Shown: piece by piece, positions 1-8,509 of the stretch
How the letters are laid out: each line of letters opens with the position of its first letter
Numbering within the stretch: the stretch's first letter is position 1
Origin: Micromonospora luteifusca
GTDB taxonomy: Bacteria > Actinomycetota > Actinomycetes > Mycobacteriales > Micromonosporaceae
Reading direction: 5' to 3'
DNA: 64,000 bases
Assembly: GCF_016907275.1 (NCBI RefSeq)
Contig: NZ_JAFBBP010000001.1
Coordinates: 124,001 to 188,000, forward strand
The notes under the pieces: model-generated
The model's input: the letters and a program-made list of their open reading frames with translations, nothing else
Databases searched by the model: none
Told to the model about the DNA's origin: nothing
Position numbers and translations under genes: made by a program

Positions 1-925
1 GGTGCCGGGCCAGCGGCACGGTCGGCGCGAAGATCTCGTCGTACGCCGCCAGGTCGCCCCGGTCGAGGGCGGCCAGCGCGGCGGCGGCGGCCGGTGCGAT
101 GGCCGCGAACACCCCGAGCAGCGCGTCGGAGTGACCCACCTCGTCACCCCGGATCAGCTCCGGGTAGTGGAAGTCGTCGCCGGTGTAGAGACGTACCCCG
201 GCCGGTAGTCGGCGGCGCAGCGCCACCTCGCGGCCGGCGTCCAGCAGCGACACCTTGATGCCGTCCACCTTGGCCTGGTGCGCCTTGATCAGCTCGGTGA
301 CCGTGTCGGCGGCCAGGTCCAGGTCGGCCGCACCCCAGTAGCCGGTCAACGCCGGGTCGAACATCGGGCCCAGCCAGTGCAGCACCACCGGTTCCTCGGC
401 GGCGGTCAGCAGCTCGTCGTACACCCGCAGGTAGTCCTCCGGACCGCGGGCGGCGGAGGCCAGGTGTCGGCTGCACATCAACACCGGTTGGGCGCCGGCC
501 GCGCGTACGTCGTCGAGCTGCTCGCTGTACGCGGCCGTGACCGCCGCCAGGGTGGCCGGCCCGGGCGGTAACTGATCGGTGCCGACACCGGCGACGATCC
601 GCCCGCCCACCGCGCGGGCCTCGGCGGCGCTGCGACGGATCAGCTCCCGGGTGGCCGGATAGTCCAGCCCCATCCCCCGCTGGGCGGTGTCCATCGCCTC
701 GGCGACCCCCAGCCCGTACGACCAGAGGTGCCGCCGAAAGGCGAGCGTGGTGTCCCAGTCCACCGCCGCAGGTGCACCCGGCACGTTCTCCGCCCTCGGG
801 TCGGCGACCACGTGCGCGGCGGCGTACGCGATCCGACTGGTCGCGGGTGCGGCCGGCCGGGCGAACCCGCTCCCTGAGGCCAGCCGGTACCGCCGCCCGC
901 CGGGCAGCACGACCTCGGCGCTCAT
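1..925 (-). CDS. DUF993 / dihydrodipicolinate synthase-like lyase (3' end outside window)
   Basis: Starts MSAEVVLPGG and is open to the window edge, so about 308 residues are seen and the C-terminus is missing. It reads as a class I (beta/alpha)8 aldolase of the dihydrodipicolinate-synthase-like DUF993 family. The DGIKVS segment carries the probable Schiff-base lysine and LYTGDDFHYPELI follows near the C-terminal side. The start ATG overlaps the stop of the upstream dehydrogenase (ATGA), so the two are translationally coupled. By family the reaction would be a retro-aldol or dehydratase step on a keto-sugar acid, but no substrate is visible. It is the last visible gene of the LacI-controlled operon. 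Confidence 0.85.
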   Translation of the reverse strand, partial: MSAEVVLPGGRRYRLASGSGFARPAAPATSRIAYAAAHVVADPRAENVPGAPAAVDWDTTLAFRRHLWSYGLGVAEAMDTAQRGMGLDYPATRELIRRSAAEARAVGGRIVAGVGTDQLPPGPATLAAVTAAYSEQLDDVRAAGAQPVLMCSRHLASAARGPEDYLRVYDELLTAAEEPVVLHWLGPMFDPALTGYWGAADLDLAADTVTELIKAHQAKVDGIKVSLLDAGREVALRRRLPAGVRLYTGDDFHYPELIRGDEVGHSDALLGVFAAIAPAAAAALAALDRGDLAAYDEIFAPTVPLARH

Positions 926-2073
926 GAGCGCAGCTCCGGCACCTCGACGCGGCAGCCCTCCCGGGCCGAGCGCAACCCCAACTCGGCAAGTTGGACGCCG
1001 CGGGCGCCGGCCAGGAAGTCCCACCGGAACGGCTCACCGGCCACGACGTGCCGCAGGAACGCCTCCCACTGCACCTTGAAGCCGTTGTCGAACTCCTCGT
1101 TGTCGGGCACCTCGGCCCACTGCGCCCGGAAGTCCTCGGTGGCCGGCAGGTCCGGGTTCCACACCGGCTTCGGGGTGACCGCCCGGTGCTGGATCCGGCA
1201 GTTGCGCAGCCCGGCCACCGCGCTGCCCTCGGTGCCGTCGACCTGGAACTCCACCAGCTCGTCGCGGTAGACCCGCACACTCCAGGCCGAGTTGATCTGC
1301 GCGATCACCCCGCCGTCGAGTTCGAAGACGGCGTACGCGGCGTCGTCGGCGGTGGCCGGATAGACCTGACCGGCCTCGTCGACCCGCTCCGGCACATGGG
1401 TGGCGGTGACGCAGGAGACGGCGTTGACCCGACCGAACAGCTCCTCCAGCACGTAGTGCCAGTGCGGGAACATGTCGACCACGATCCCGCCGCCGTCCTC
1501 GGCCCGGTAGTTCCACGACGGCCGCTGCGCGGGCTGCCAGTCGCCCTCGAACACCCAGTAGCCGAACTCGCCGCGCACCGAGAGGATCCGGCCGAAGAAG
1601 CCGCCGTCGATGAGGCGCTTGAGTTTGCGCAGACCGGGCAGGAAGAGCTTGTCCTGCACGACGCCGGTGCGTACGCCGGCCGCGTCCGCCGCCCGGGCCA
1701 GGTCGAGGGCCGCCGCGGTGTCCTCGGCCAGTGGCTTCTCCGTGTAGATGTGCTTGCCGGCCTCGATGGCCTGTCGGATCGCCTTCTCCCGCTGCTGGGT
1801 GACCTGGGCGTCGAAGTAGATCTCGACGTCGTCGCGGGCCAGCGCCGAGGTCAGGTCGGTCGTCCATTCGGTCAGCCCGTGCCGTTCGGCGAGCTCCCGG
1901 AGCTTCGTCTCGTTGCGCCCGACCAGGACCGGTTCCGGCCAGATGGTCGTGCCGTCGGCCACCGTCACACCGCCGGATTCGCGGATGGCCAGCAGCGAGC
2001 GGACGAGGTGCTGCCGGTAACCCATCCTCCCGGTCACTCCGTTGACGATGATGCCGATCGACCTGCGGGTCAT
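922..2073 (-). CDS. Gfo/Idh/MocA family oxidoreductase
   Basis: 383 aa, from ATG (MTRRSIGIIVNGVTGRMGY) with a GGAAGGA ribosome site seven bases upstream. The N-terminal Rossmann glycine run GVTGRMG and the EKPLAEDT motif (about residue 105-115) mark an NAD(P)-dependent sugar or inositol dehydrogenase, a cytoplasmic family that oxidises ring hydroxyls. A longer open frame extends upstream to 2616 but runs through the ABC gene and was discarded. It is followed with ATGA overlap by the DUF993 lyase and preceded by an importer, so it probably acts on the imported compound before the lyase. The substrate is unknown. Confidence 0.9.
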   Translation of the reverse strand: MTRRSIGIIVNGVTGRMGYRQHLVRSLLAIRESGGVTVADGTTIWPEPVLVGRNETKLRELAERHGLTEWTTDLTSALARDDVEIYFDAQVTQQREKAIRQAIEAGKHIYTEKPLAEDTAAALDLARAADAAGVRTGVVQDKLFLPGLRKLKRLIDGGFFGRILSVRGEFGYWVFEGDWQPAQRPSWNYRAEDGGGIVVDMFPHWHYVLEELFGRVNAVSCVTATHVPERVDEAGQVYPATADDAAYAVFELDGGVIAQINSAWSVRVYRDELVEFQVDGTEGSAVAGLRNCRIQHRAVTPKPVWNPDLPATEDFRAQWAEVPDNEEFDNGFKVQWEAFLRHVVAGEPFRWDFLAGARGVQLAELGLRSAREGCRVEVPELRS

Positions 2074-2111
2074 GGTGTTCCTTCCGTCGTGCTGGTCGTG
2101 CCGATTCGCGC

Positions 2112-2906
2112 TCAGTGGTTGGCGGCCGCGCTGCCGAGCAACCCACGTAGGTCGGTGGCGAGCCGGTCGAAGCGGGAATCCGACATCACCTGCGCGTAGT
2201 CGCGGTGCGCCGGCAACTCGACCGGGAAGGTGCGGATGATCCGGCCGGGCCGGGCGCTCATCACGACGACCCGGGTGCCGAGGAAGACCGCCTCGGCGAT
2301 GGAGTGGGTGACCAGCACGACCGTGGTGTCGGTCTCCCGCCAGATCCGGTGCAGTTCGGCGTTCATCTGCTCCCGGGTCAGCGCGTCCAGGGCGCCGAAC
2401 GGCTCGTCCATGAGCAGCACCGGTGGGGAGTGCAGCAGCGCGCGGCAGAGCGCGACCCGCTGCTGCATGCCGCCGGACAACTCGTGTGGCAGCGCCTTCT
2501 CGAAGCCGGTCAGCCCGGTCATCTCGATCAGCTCGTCGGCCCGGCGGGCCGCCTGCGTCCGGTCCATGCCCCGCATCTCGGCCTGGAGCAGGATGTTGGC
2601 CCGCGCGCCGCGCCACTCCAGCAGCGCGGCCTTCTGAAAGACGAAGCCGATCTCCTTCTGCGGCCCGCGCACCGGGCGTCGCAGCAACGACACCGTACCG
2701 CTGGTCGGTGTGACCAACCCCGCGATGATCTTCAGCAGGGTGGACTTGCCGCAGCCGGACGGGCCGACGATCGTGACGAACTCGCCCGGCTCGATGTCCA
2801 GCGACACGTCGTCCAGCGCGGTGGTCTGCGATCGCCGGGAGGTGAATCGGACGGTCACCCCGGACATCCCGATGGCGGTGCCGGTGGCGGCCGGTGCGGC
2901 GGTCAC
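2112..2906 (-). CDS. ABC transporter ATP-binding protein, NitT/TauT type
   Basis: 264 aa from GTG at 2906, chosen because AGGGG lies seven bases upstream and the start is four bases from the stop of the binding-protein gene. It has a complete ATPase set: Walker A GPSGCGKST, signature LSGGMQQRV, Walker B LLMDEPFG with ALD D-loop, and the switch histidine VTHS. This is the SsuB/TauB/ThiZ-like subfamily. It energises the permease at 3939-4856. A downstream gap of 38 bases separates it from the dehydrogenase gene. Confidence 0.93.
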   Translation of the reverse strand: MTAAPAATGTAIGMSGVTVRFTSRRSQTTALDDVSLDIEPGEFVTIVGPSGCGKSTLLKIIAGLVTPTSGTVSLLRRPVRGPQKEIGFVFQKAALLEWRGARANILLQAEMRGMDRTQAARRADELIEMTGLTGFEKALPHELSGGMQQRVALCRALLHSPPVLLMDEPFGALDALTREQMNAELHRIWRETDTTVVLVTHSIAEAVFLGTRVVVMSARPGRIIRTFPVELPAHRDYAQVMSDSRFDRLATDLRGLLGSAAANH

Positions 2907-2910
2907 CCGG

Positions 2911-3915
2911 TCACCCCTGGGCCGCGTACGAGGAGTCCCAGTACGCGTTCGGCGCACCCGGGTCCTTCAGCTCCGCGTAGCGGGACATCAGGTCGATGGT
3001 CTCGGTCCACTGAGCCTCGGTGTTCACCCCGGGCGGGCCTTCGCCGCCGAGCAGCGGCAGGTTGAGGGTGAGTTGCTTGGTGAGCACCTCGGGGGCGGGC
3101 TCGTTCTCGGCGAGCGTGACCATCGCGCTCACCGCGCCGGCCGGGTCGCGTGCGGCGTCCGCCCAGGATTTCTGGGTGGCCCGGACGAACTTGCGGGCCA
3201 GCTCCGGGTCCTTCTGCAGGGTCTGGGTGTTGGCGATCAGGCCGGTGCCGAGCAGGTTCATCCCGTAGTCGGCGAAGAGCAGCACGTCGACCTTCTTGCC
3301 GGTCTTGCTCTCGATGGTGGGCGCCTGGTCGTGGAAGAAGCCCATGATGGCGTCGACCTTGCCCTCGGCCAGAGCGGCGATCTTGCCGGCGGCGTCCACG
3401 TTGACCACCTTGACGTCGTCCTTCTTGAGGCCGTTCTTCTCCAGCCAGGCCGGGAAGGTCGCGTAGAGCGCGTCGCCGGGGGTGCCGCCGACGGTCTTGC
3501 CCTTGAGGTCCGCCGGGGTCTTGATGTTCTCCTCCGTGAAGAACTCCACCGAGGAGGGGCCTTTCTCCAGGTACGCGCCGAGGCTGCGTACCGGCATCCC
3601 GCTGGCCACCGACTTGAGCAGGACGGGGCTGTCCGCCCAGCCGAAGTCGGTCTGCTTCTGGGCGACCTGCTTGACCGTGTTGCCCGAGCCGTTGCCCGGA
3701 AGGATCTTCAGGTCGATGCCCTCGGCCGAGTAGTAGCCCTTCTGCAGGCCGTAGTAGAACGGCGCGTGCTCGCCGTAGGGCACCCAGTTGAGGGTGAGGG
3801 TGACCTGCTTGCTGCCGTCGGCGCCGGTCTTGCCGGCGGAGTCGTCCCCGCCGCAGCCGGTGGCGGCGAGCAGCAGGGCGGCGGTGACCAGGATGGTGGT
3901 GGCGGTGCGTTTCAT
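2911..3915 (-). CDS. ABC transporter substrate-binding lipoprotein, NMT1/THI5-like
   Basis: 334 aa. The start MKRTATTILV gives a proper signal peptide ending in a lipobox at ATGC, so the mature protein is lipid-anchored outside the membrane. The body (LTLNWVPYGEHAPFYYGLQ onwards) is the NMT1/SsuA fold used for sulfonates, pyrimidines and aromatic acids. An upstream in-frame start at 3984 exists but would bury the signal peptide. It sits between permease and ATPase genes. The family does not predict the ligand; the dehydrogenase and lyase in the same operon favour a polyol, sugar acid or similar. Confidence 0.92.
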   Translation of the reverse strand: MKRTATTILVTAALLLAATGCGGDDSAGKTGADGSKQVTLTLNWVPYGEHAPFYYGLQKGYYSAEGIDLKILPGNGSGNTVKQVAQKQTDFGWADSPVLLKSVASGMPVRSLGAYLEKGPSSVEFFTEENIKTPADLKGKTVGGTPGDALYATFPAWLEKNGLKKDDVKVVNVDAAGKIAALAEGKVDAIMGFFHDQAPTIESKTGKKVDVLLFADYGMNLLGTGLIANTQTLQKDPELARKFVRATQKSWADAARDPAGAVSAMVTLAENEPAPEVLTKQLTLNLPLLGGEGPPGVNTEAQWTETIDLMSRYAELKDPGAPNAYWDSSYAAQG

Positions 3916-3938
3916 CGGTGCCTCCGTGATGGGGTCGG

Positions 3939-4856
3939 TCAGGAGGTGGTGAGTGACACGCTGGCCCGACGGCTGGCGTGCCACGGGATGAGCAGTGCCT
4001 CGGCGATCTCGACCAGGACGAACAGGACGATGCCGATGGCGGACATCAGGATCAGGTCGGCGAACAGCAGCGGGGCGTCGAGGTTGCCGTTGGCCAGCAA
4101 CAGGACGTAGCCGAGCCCTTCGCTGGCACCGACGAACTCACCGACCACGGCACCGACCACGGCGAGGGTGACGGCCACCTTCAGGCCGGCCATCAGATGC
4201 GGCAACGCGTTCGGGAAGCGGATCTTGCGGAAGGTGCGCCACGGTCCGGCGCCCATGGTGGCGGCGAGGTCGAGCAGCTCCGGGTCGGTGGAGCGCAGCC
4301 CGGCCACGCCGGAGATGACCACCGGGAAGAACGCGATGAGCACCGCCAGGATGATCTTCGGGGTGAGGCCGAGACCGAACCAGACCACCAGCAGCGGCGC
4401 GATGGCGATCTTCGGGATGACCTGTGCGAACAGGACGATCGGGTAGAGCGCCTTGTCCAGGGTGCGCGAGTAGGCGATGGCGACCGCGGTGGCCAGGCCC
4501 AACGCGGCGGCCAGCACGAAGCCGAGCACCGTCTCGTAGAGGGTGACCAGGGTGTGTCGGGCCAGCTCGGACCACTGACCGGTCATCGTCTCCCAGACCT
4601 GGCCGGGCGTGGGCACCAGGTAGTTCGGGACGTACTCCCGGGCGGCCACGAACCACCAGGCGGCGACGAAGGCCGCGAGCACCAGCGCCGGGCGCCAGAG
4701 GGAGTCGGCGAAGGTCACCGCCCGGCGGCCGAGCGTCGGCCGAGGCCGGCGGCCACCGGTGCCGGGCGGCGGCGCGGCCACGGTGGACGGTCCCGCGCCG
4801 TCGGTGGCCGGCGATCCGGCCCGTCGGCCCGCTGTGTCCAGAGCGTTCTCGGTCAC
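3939..4856 (-). CDS. ABC transporter permease, SsuC/TauC-like
   Basis: 305 aa from GTG (VTENALDTAG), preceded by a strong GAGGAGG. A Pro/Ala-rich cytoplasmic leader of about 45 residues precedes six predicted membrane helices. The BPD_transp_1 EAA-like loop is visible as AATMGAGPWRTFRKIRFPNALPH-type sequence around residue 205. It forms the channel for the adjacent lipoprotein and ATPase. Its gene is the first of the minus-strand operon, and two LacI-type operators lie directly upstream. Confidence 0.92.
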   Translation of the reverse strand: MTENALDTAGRRAGSPATDGAGPSTVAAPPPGTGGRRPRPTLGRRAVTFADSLWRPALVLAAFVAAWWFVAAREYVPNYLVPTPGQVWETMTGQWSELARHTLVTLYETVLGFVLAAALGLATAVAIAYSRTLDKALYPIVLFAQVIPKIAIAPLLVVWFGLGLTPKIILAVLIAFFPVVISGVAGLRSTDPELLDLAATMGAGPWRTFRKIRFPNALPHLMAGLKVAVTLAVVGAVVGEFVGASEGLGYVLLLANGNLDAPLLFADLILMSAIGIVLFVLVEIAEALLIPWHASRRASVSLTTS

Positions 4857-4913
4857 GCGGAACCTCCTCGGGGCCCGGCCCGGCATTCGTGGAAGGGGCC
4901 GGTCGGCGGATCA

Positions 4914-4927
4914 GGCAAACGCTTTCC
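4914..4927. promoter_or_regulatory. LacI-family operator, site 1
   Basis: GGCAAACGCTTTCC lies 58 bases upstream of the permease start and contains AAACGCTT, a fit to the LacI-family core AANCGNTT. It probably binds the LacI regulator encoded at 5836. Confidence 0.55.
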
Positions 4928-4954
4928 AGGAGCGTAGGCGGCCCACCAACACCA

Positions 4955-4968
4955 GGCAAGGCCTTTCC
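4955..4968. promoter_or_regulatory. LacI-family operator, site 2
   Basis: GGCAAGGCCTTTCC has a perfect AAGGCCTT palindromic core and shares the outer GGCAA/TTTCC with site 1, 41 bases away. Two spaced operators would allow looping or cooperative repression of the transporter operon. Confidence 0.5.
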
Positions 4969-5022
4969 TCGATCTGTTTCCACCGATGCGTGCCCAGCTC
5001 GACAACCCTGCCCTGTGGACGG

Positions 5023-5742
5023 TCAGGCGGTCGCCGGATAGGTGTCGAGCAGCCCACACATACCCAGCCGGCCCCGCTCGACCGGCTCGTCCACCGCGTA
5101 CACCCCCGCCTCGCCCAGGTGAGCGGGATCCCCCCGTTCGAGGGCATCGAGCTGCGCGCCGGTGCCGGCGGCGGCACGGCCCGCGCCGGCCTCCCACCGC
5201 TGCCGCCACCGCGCCAACAGCGGCTGACGCAGCGCGATCGCGGCGGCATGGAACTCGGCCAGCGCCGCCGGACCACCGGACCGCAACGCCTGGAAGCCGG
5301 CCACCGCAAGGTCCCTCCTGCGGTACGCGGAGCGCACGTCCGCACCCGGCGCTCCCCCGTCGGGCAGCGCCACCGCGGCCGCGTACGAGGCGGGGTCAGC
5401 CAGCACGTCGGGTGGGAACGTCAGCACCGCGTCGCCGGCCTCGGGCAGACCACTGTTCTGCATGAGCACCACAATGGTCAGACCCCCGCCGTTGACCAGG
5501 CGGTGCACGGTGCCCGGCTCGAACCAGACCACCGCGCCCGGCCGCAGCGGAGTCTCCCGGAAGCCGGCGGTGGTCAGGGTCTGCACCGCACCCGCACCGT
5601 CGGTCACCACGTAACCCTCGGTGCAGCAGAGGTGCATGTGCGGGGTGCCGCCCACCAGGCCGTCCGGAGCGACGGTGTCGTAGACGCGCAGCCGGGAGAC
5701 CCCGATGCCGCCGGGCAGCGGGGCGGCGAGACGATCCGACAC
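5023..5742 (-). CDS. cupin-domain protein
   Basis: 239 aa. An N-terminal cupin barrel is indicated by PHMHLCCTEGYVV (about residues 34-46, HxH and Glu metal ligands) and FEPGTVHRLVN (second cupin motif, about residue 75). A C-terminal helical part of about 110 residues follows, with no family I recognise. Plausible roles are sugar isomerase-like metalloenzyme or ligand-sensing protein. It is transcribed toward the transporter operon but is separated from it by 166 bases holding two operators; its own start lies 18 bases from operator 3, so it is probably in the same LacI regulon. Confidence 0.8.
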   Translation of the reverse strand: MSDRLAAPLPGGIGVSRLRVYDTVAPDGLVGGTPHMHLCCTEGYVVTDGAGAVQTLTTAGFRETPLRPGAVVWFEPGTVHRLVNGGGLTIVVLMQNSGLPEAGDAVLTFPPDVLADPASYAAAVALPDGGAPGADVRSAYRRRDLAVAGFQALRSGGPAALAEFHAAAIALRQPLLARWRQRWEAGAGRAAAGTGAQLDALERGDPAHLGEAGVYAVDEPVERGRLGMCGLLDTYPATA

Positions 5743-5760
5743 GGCCAGGCCTCCCTGCGG

Positions 5761-5772
5761 GAAAGGGCTTTC
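5761..5772. promoter_or_regulatory. LacI-family operator, site 3
   Basis: GAAAGGGCTTTC is a palindrome with GAAAG/CTTTC arms, placed between the divergent cupin gene (start 5742) and lacI-type gene (start 5836). It is suited to control both, including autoregulation. Confidence 0.6.
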
Positions 5773-5835
5773 TCTGCGGTACCGTGACGCTAGCCGGCAC
5801 GACGAAACGCCGTCAACAGACCGAGGGGGCGGGCC

Positions 5836-6909
5836 ATGGCGACCCTGTCCGATGTGGCCCGCCGGGCGGGCGTCTCACCCGCCACCGCATCCCGTGTGAT
5901 CAACGGCAGCAGCAAGCCGGTCACCGACGAGCTGCGCGAGCGGGTGCTCGCCGCCGTCGCCGAGCTGCAGTACGTGCCGAACGCACATGCCCAACTGCTG
6001 GCCCGCTCGCACCGCAGCGCGGTCGGCGTGATCGTGCATGACGTCTCCGACCCGTACTTCGCCGAGATCACCCGTGGCCTGCAACGCGTCGCCACCGACC
6101 AGGGTCGGCTGCTGATGATCTGCAACAGCTACCGGGACCCGGACCGTGAGCTGGAGTACGTGGAGCTGCTGCGCGGCCACCAGGTGGCGGCACTGATCCT
6201 GGCCGGCTCCGGCTACCACGACGAGGCGTTCACCCGACAACTCAACGAGAAGCTCGCCGCGTACGAGGCGACCGGCGGGCGGGTCGCGGTGATCGGTCGG
6301 CACGAGCACTCCGGCGACGCGGTGATGCCGGACAACCGCGCCGGCGGTTACCTCGCCGGGCGGGAGCTGTGCGGGCTGGGGCACCGGGCGATCGGCGTGG
6401 TCGCCGGCCCGCGCATCCTCACCACCACGACCGACCGGCTGGCCGGCCTCCGCCAGGCCCTCACCGAGCAGGGCCGCGACCTGCCCGAGCGGCGCATCCG
6501 GTACGCCGAGTTCGACCGTGACGGCGGGGCCGAGGCGACCGCCCGACTGCTCGACGCCGACCCGGAGCTGACCGCGATCGCGGCGCTCAACGACTCGATG
6601 GCCATCGGCGCGCTCGCCACCCTGCGGGCCCGTTCGCTGGCCGTGCCGCAACAGGTTTCCGTGGTGGGCTTCGACGACATGCCGATCGCCCGGGACGTGA
6701 CCCCGGCGCTGACCACCGTGCGTCTGCCGCTTGTCGACATGGGAGTTCGGGCGATGTCCCTGGTGCTCGGCGCCGGGACACCGACACCCCGGGTCGAGGT
6801 GCTCCCCGCCGAGCTGGTCCGCCGCGACACCGTCGGTCCCGTCCCGCTCTCCCCTCGTGCCACGGCAGGCTCGGCGCCGCGCGCGCGAAGGGGTGACGCC
6901 GTGCCATGA
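5836..6909 (+). CDS. LacI family transcriptional regulator
   Basis: 357 aa. The N-terminal helix-turn-helix TLSDVARRAGVSPATASRVI and the hinge-helix region (about residues 45-60) are canonical. A periplasmic-binding-protein-like effector domain (SAVGVIVHDVSDPYFAEI onward) completes the family architecture. AGGGGG stands before the ATG. It is divergent from the cupin gene and next to the three operators, so it most likely represses the 1-5742 genes until a sugar-like effector binds. Its stop overlaps the next gene (ATGA). Confidence 0.95.
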   Translation: MATLSDVARRAGVSPATASRVINGSSKPVTDELRERVLAAVAELQYVPNAHAQLLARSHRSAVGVIVHDVSDPYFAEITRGLQRVATDQGRLLMICNSYRDPDRELEYVELLRGHQVAALILAGSGYHDEAFTRQLNEKLAAYEATGGRVAVIGRHEHSGDAVMPDNRAGGYLAGRELCGLGHRAIGVVAGPRILTTTTDRLAGLRQALTEQGRDLPERRIRYAEFDRDGGAEATARLLDADPELTAIAALNDSMAIGALATLRARSLAVPQQVSVVGFDDMPIARDVTPALTTVRLPLVDMGVRAMSLVLGAGTPTPRVEVLPAELVRRDTVGPVPLSPRATAGSAPRARRGDAVP

Positions 6910-7961
6910 CCGGGGTCAGCCCGACGCAGCGTCGGATCACGAGCGACGACGTGGCGTACCTGCTCCGTGCGTCGTTCGGGTCGCAGACCCGGGTCCGCGA
7001 AGCCGGTCCGCTGGCCGGCGGCGGGTACGCGACGGTCTGGTGGGCGCTGCTCGACGACGAGCGCCGGGTGGTGGTGAAGCTGGCCCCAACGGCCGAGACG
7101 CCACTGCTGCGCTACGAACGAGGAATCTGCGCTGCCGAGGCCCGATACTTCCGACTCGTCGCCGAGCAGGCACCACGGGTGCCCGTACCCCCGGTGTTGC
7201 ATCACGGCACCGACCCGGCGTACGGCGAGTGGTTGGTCACCGCGCTGCTGCCCGGCCGGTCGCTGCACGAGCTGGCCGAGGCCGGTGTCGCGGTCGACGA
7301 CGGCCCGGCGCGGTACGACCTCGGGGTGGCCCTCGCCGCCCTGCATCGGGTCACCGGCGACCGGTTCGGGTACGACGGCGACCGGGCCGACGGGTCGACC
7401 TGGCGGGCGGCGTTCACGGCGATGCTCGACGCGCTGCTGGCCGACGCGACCGAGTGGAACGTCCGGCTGCCGGTGTCCCCGGAGCGCCTGCGCGCGTTGG
7501 TGGGGGCGCAGGCCGACGTGTTGGACGAGGTGCGCCGCCCGGCCCTGCTGCACTTCGACTGCTGGGACGGCAACGTGCTGGCGGCGCCCGACGCGGACGG
7601 CCGGTTGCGGCTGTGCGGGCTGGTGGACGGGGAACGGTTCCTCTACGGCGACCCGCTGCTGGATCTGGTCTCGCCGGTGCTGTTCCGACGTGTCGAGGAC
7701 GACCCGGAGCAGCCCCTGCTGCGCGGTTACCGGGCCGCCGCCGTCGAGCCGCTGGTGCTGGACGCGTCCGCGCGCCGACGGCTCGGTCTCTACCGGTTGC
7801 ACCTGTACCTGCTGATGACCGTCGAGATGCCCAGCCGCGGCATGACCCTGCGGAGCCACCCGCAGCGGCACGCCCGGCTCGCGGCGCTGCTGGATGCGGA
7901 GCTGGCCGCACTCGCTGACACTGAACAAAAACCCGTTGCCCGGCCGGGTCACCGCTCGTAA
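6906..7961 (+). CDS. aminoglycoside phosphotransferase (APH) family kinase
   Basis: 351 aa, start overlapping the LacI stop by ATGA. It has a kinase-like fold with lysine motif VVVKLAP (about residue 55), catalytic-loop motif LLHFDCWDGNVL (about residue 216, the APH HxDxxxxN pattern) and the metal-binding region CGLVDGERFLYGDPLLDL. It phosphorylates a small molecule in the cytoplasm. Coupling to the LacI gene suggests the substrate may belong to the same pathway, but antibiotic or homoserine-type kinases have the same signature and no resistance subtype can be named. Confidence 0.85.
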   Translation: MTGVSPTQRRITSDDVAYLLRASFGSQTRVREAGPLAGGGYATVWWALLDDERRVVVKLAPTAETPLLRYERGICAAEARYFRLVAEQAPRVPVPPVLHHGTDPAYGEWLVTALLPGRSLHELAEAGVAVDDGPARYDLGVALAALHRVTGDRFGYDGDRADGSTWRAAFTAMLDALLADATEWNVRLPVSPERLRALVGAQADVLDEVRRPALLHFDCWDGNVLAAPDADGRLRLCGLVDGERFLYGDPLLDLVSPVLFRRVEDDPEQPLLRGYRAAAVEPLVLDASARRRLGLYRLHLYLLMTVEMPSRGMTLRSHPQRHARLAALLDAELAALADTEQKPVARPGHRS

Positions 7962-7971
7962 CCTGCCCGGC

Positions 7972-8457
7972 GTGCAGATTCGGGAGTTCGTGGCGGAGGA
8001 CTGGTCGCAGGTCTGGCCGATCGTCGAAGAGGTGATCCGGGCCCGGGAAACGTTCCCCTACGACCCGGCGATGACCGCCGACGCGGCCTTCGGCATGTGG
8101 GCGGAGACCCCGCCGGGTCGGACCGTCGTCGCCGTCGACGGCGAGCGGGTCCTCGGCACCGCGAAGATGGGCACCAACCGACCCGGACCGGGCGCGCACG
8201 TGTCCACCGCCAGTTTCATGGTCGCCGCCGACGCGCGGGGCCGGGGCGTCGGCACCGCGCTGTGCCGCGACGCGCTGGCCTGGGCCCGCCAACAGGGGTA
8301 CGCGGGCATGCAGTTCAACGCCGTGGTGCAGAGCAACCGCTCGGCGGTCGACCTGTACCGGCGGGAGGGTTTCGACGTGGTCGGCACCGTGCCGGGCGCG
8401 TTTCGCCACCCCACCCTCGGCCGGGTCGGCCTGCACGTCATGTACCAGGAGTTCTGA
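7972..8457 (+). CDS. GNAT family N-acetyltransferase
   Basis: 161 aa from GTG (VQIREFVAEDWSQVW). The acetyl-CoA pyrophosphate loop ARGRGVGTALCRDAL lies near residue 85-99, followed by NRSAVDLYRREGF, typical of GNAT beta6-alpha4. It starts ten bases after the kinase stop with no obvious Shine-Dalgarno. The upstream open frame to 7894 overlaps the kinase and was discarded. The acceptor substrate is not predictable. Confidence 0.87.
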   Translation: MQIREFVAEDWSQVWPIVEEVIRARETFPYDPAMTADAAFGMWAETPPGRTVVAVDGERVLGTAKMGTNRPGPGAHVSTASFMVAADARGRGVGTALCRDALAWARQQGYAGMQFNAVVQSNRSAVDLYRREGFDVVGTVPGAFRHPTLGRVGLHVMYQEF

Positions 8458-8509
8458 CCGGGCGAGCCAGCGTGCGGCGGACCACGGCTGGCGGGTGGGG
8501 TGTACCGGC

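Noticed and set aside
922..2616. 564-codon version of the Gfo/Idh/MocA gene
   Set aside because: The first 181 codons lie inside the ABC ATPase gene; a good ribosome site marks the start at 2073.
8466..8492. Terminator hairpin between the acetyltransferase and MFS genes
   Set aside because: Only a 6-bp GCCAGC/GCTGGC stem with a 15-base loop; too weak to call.
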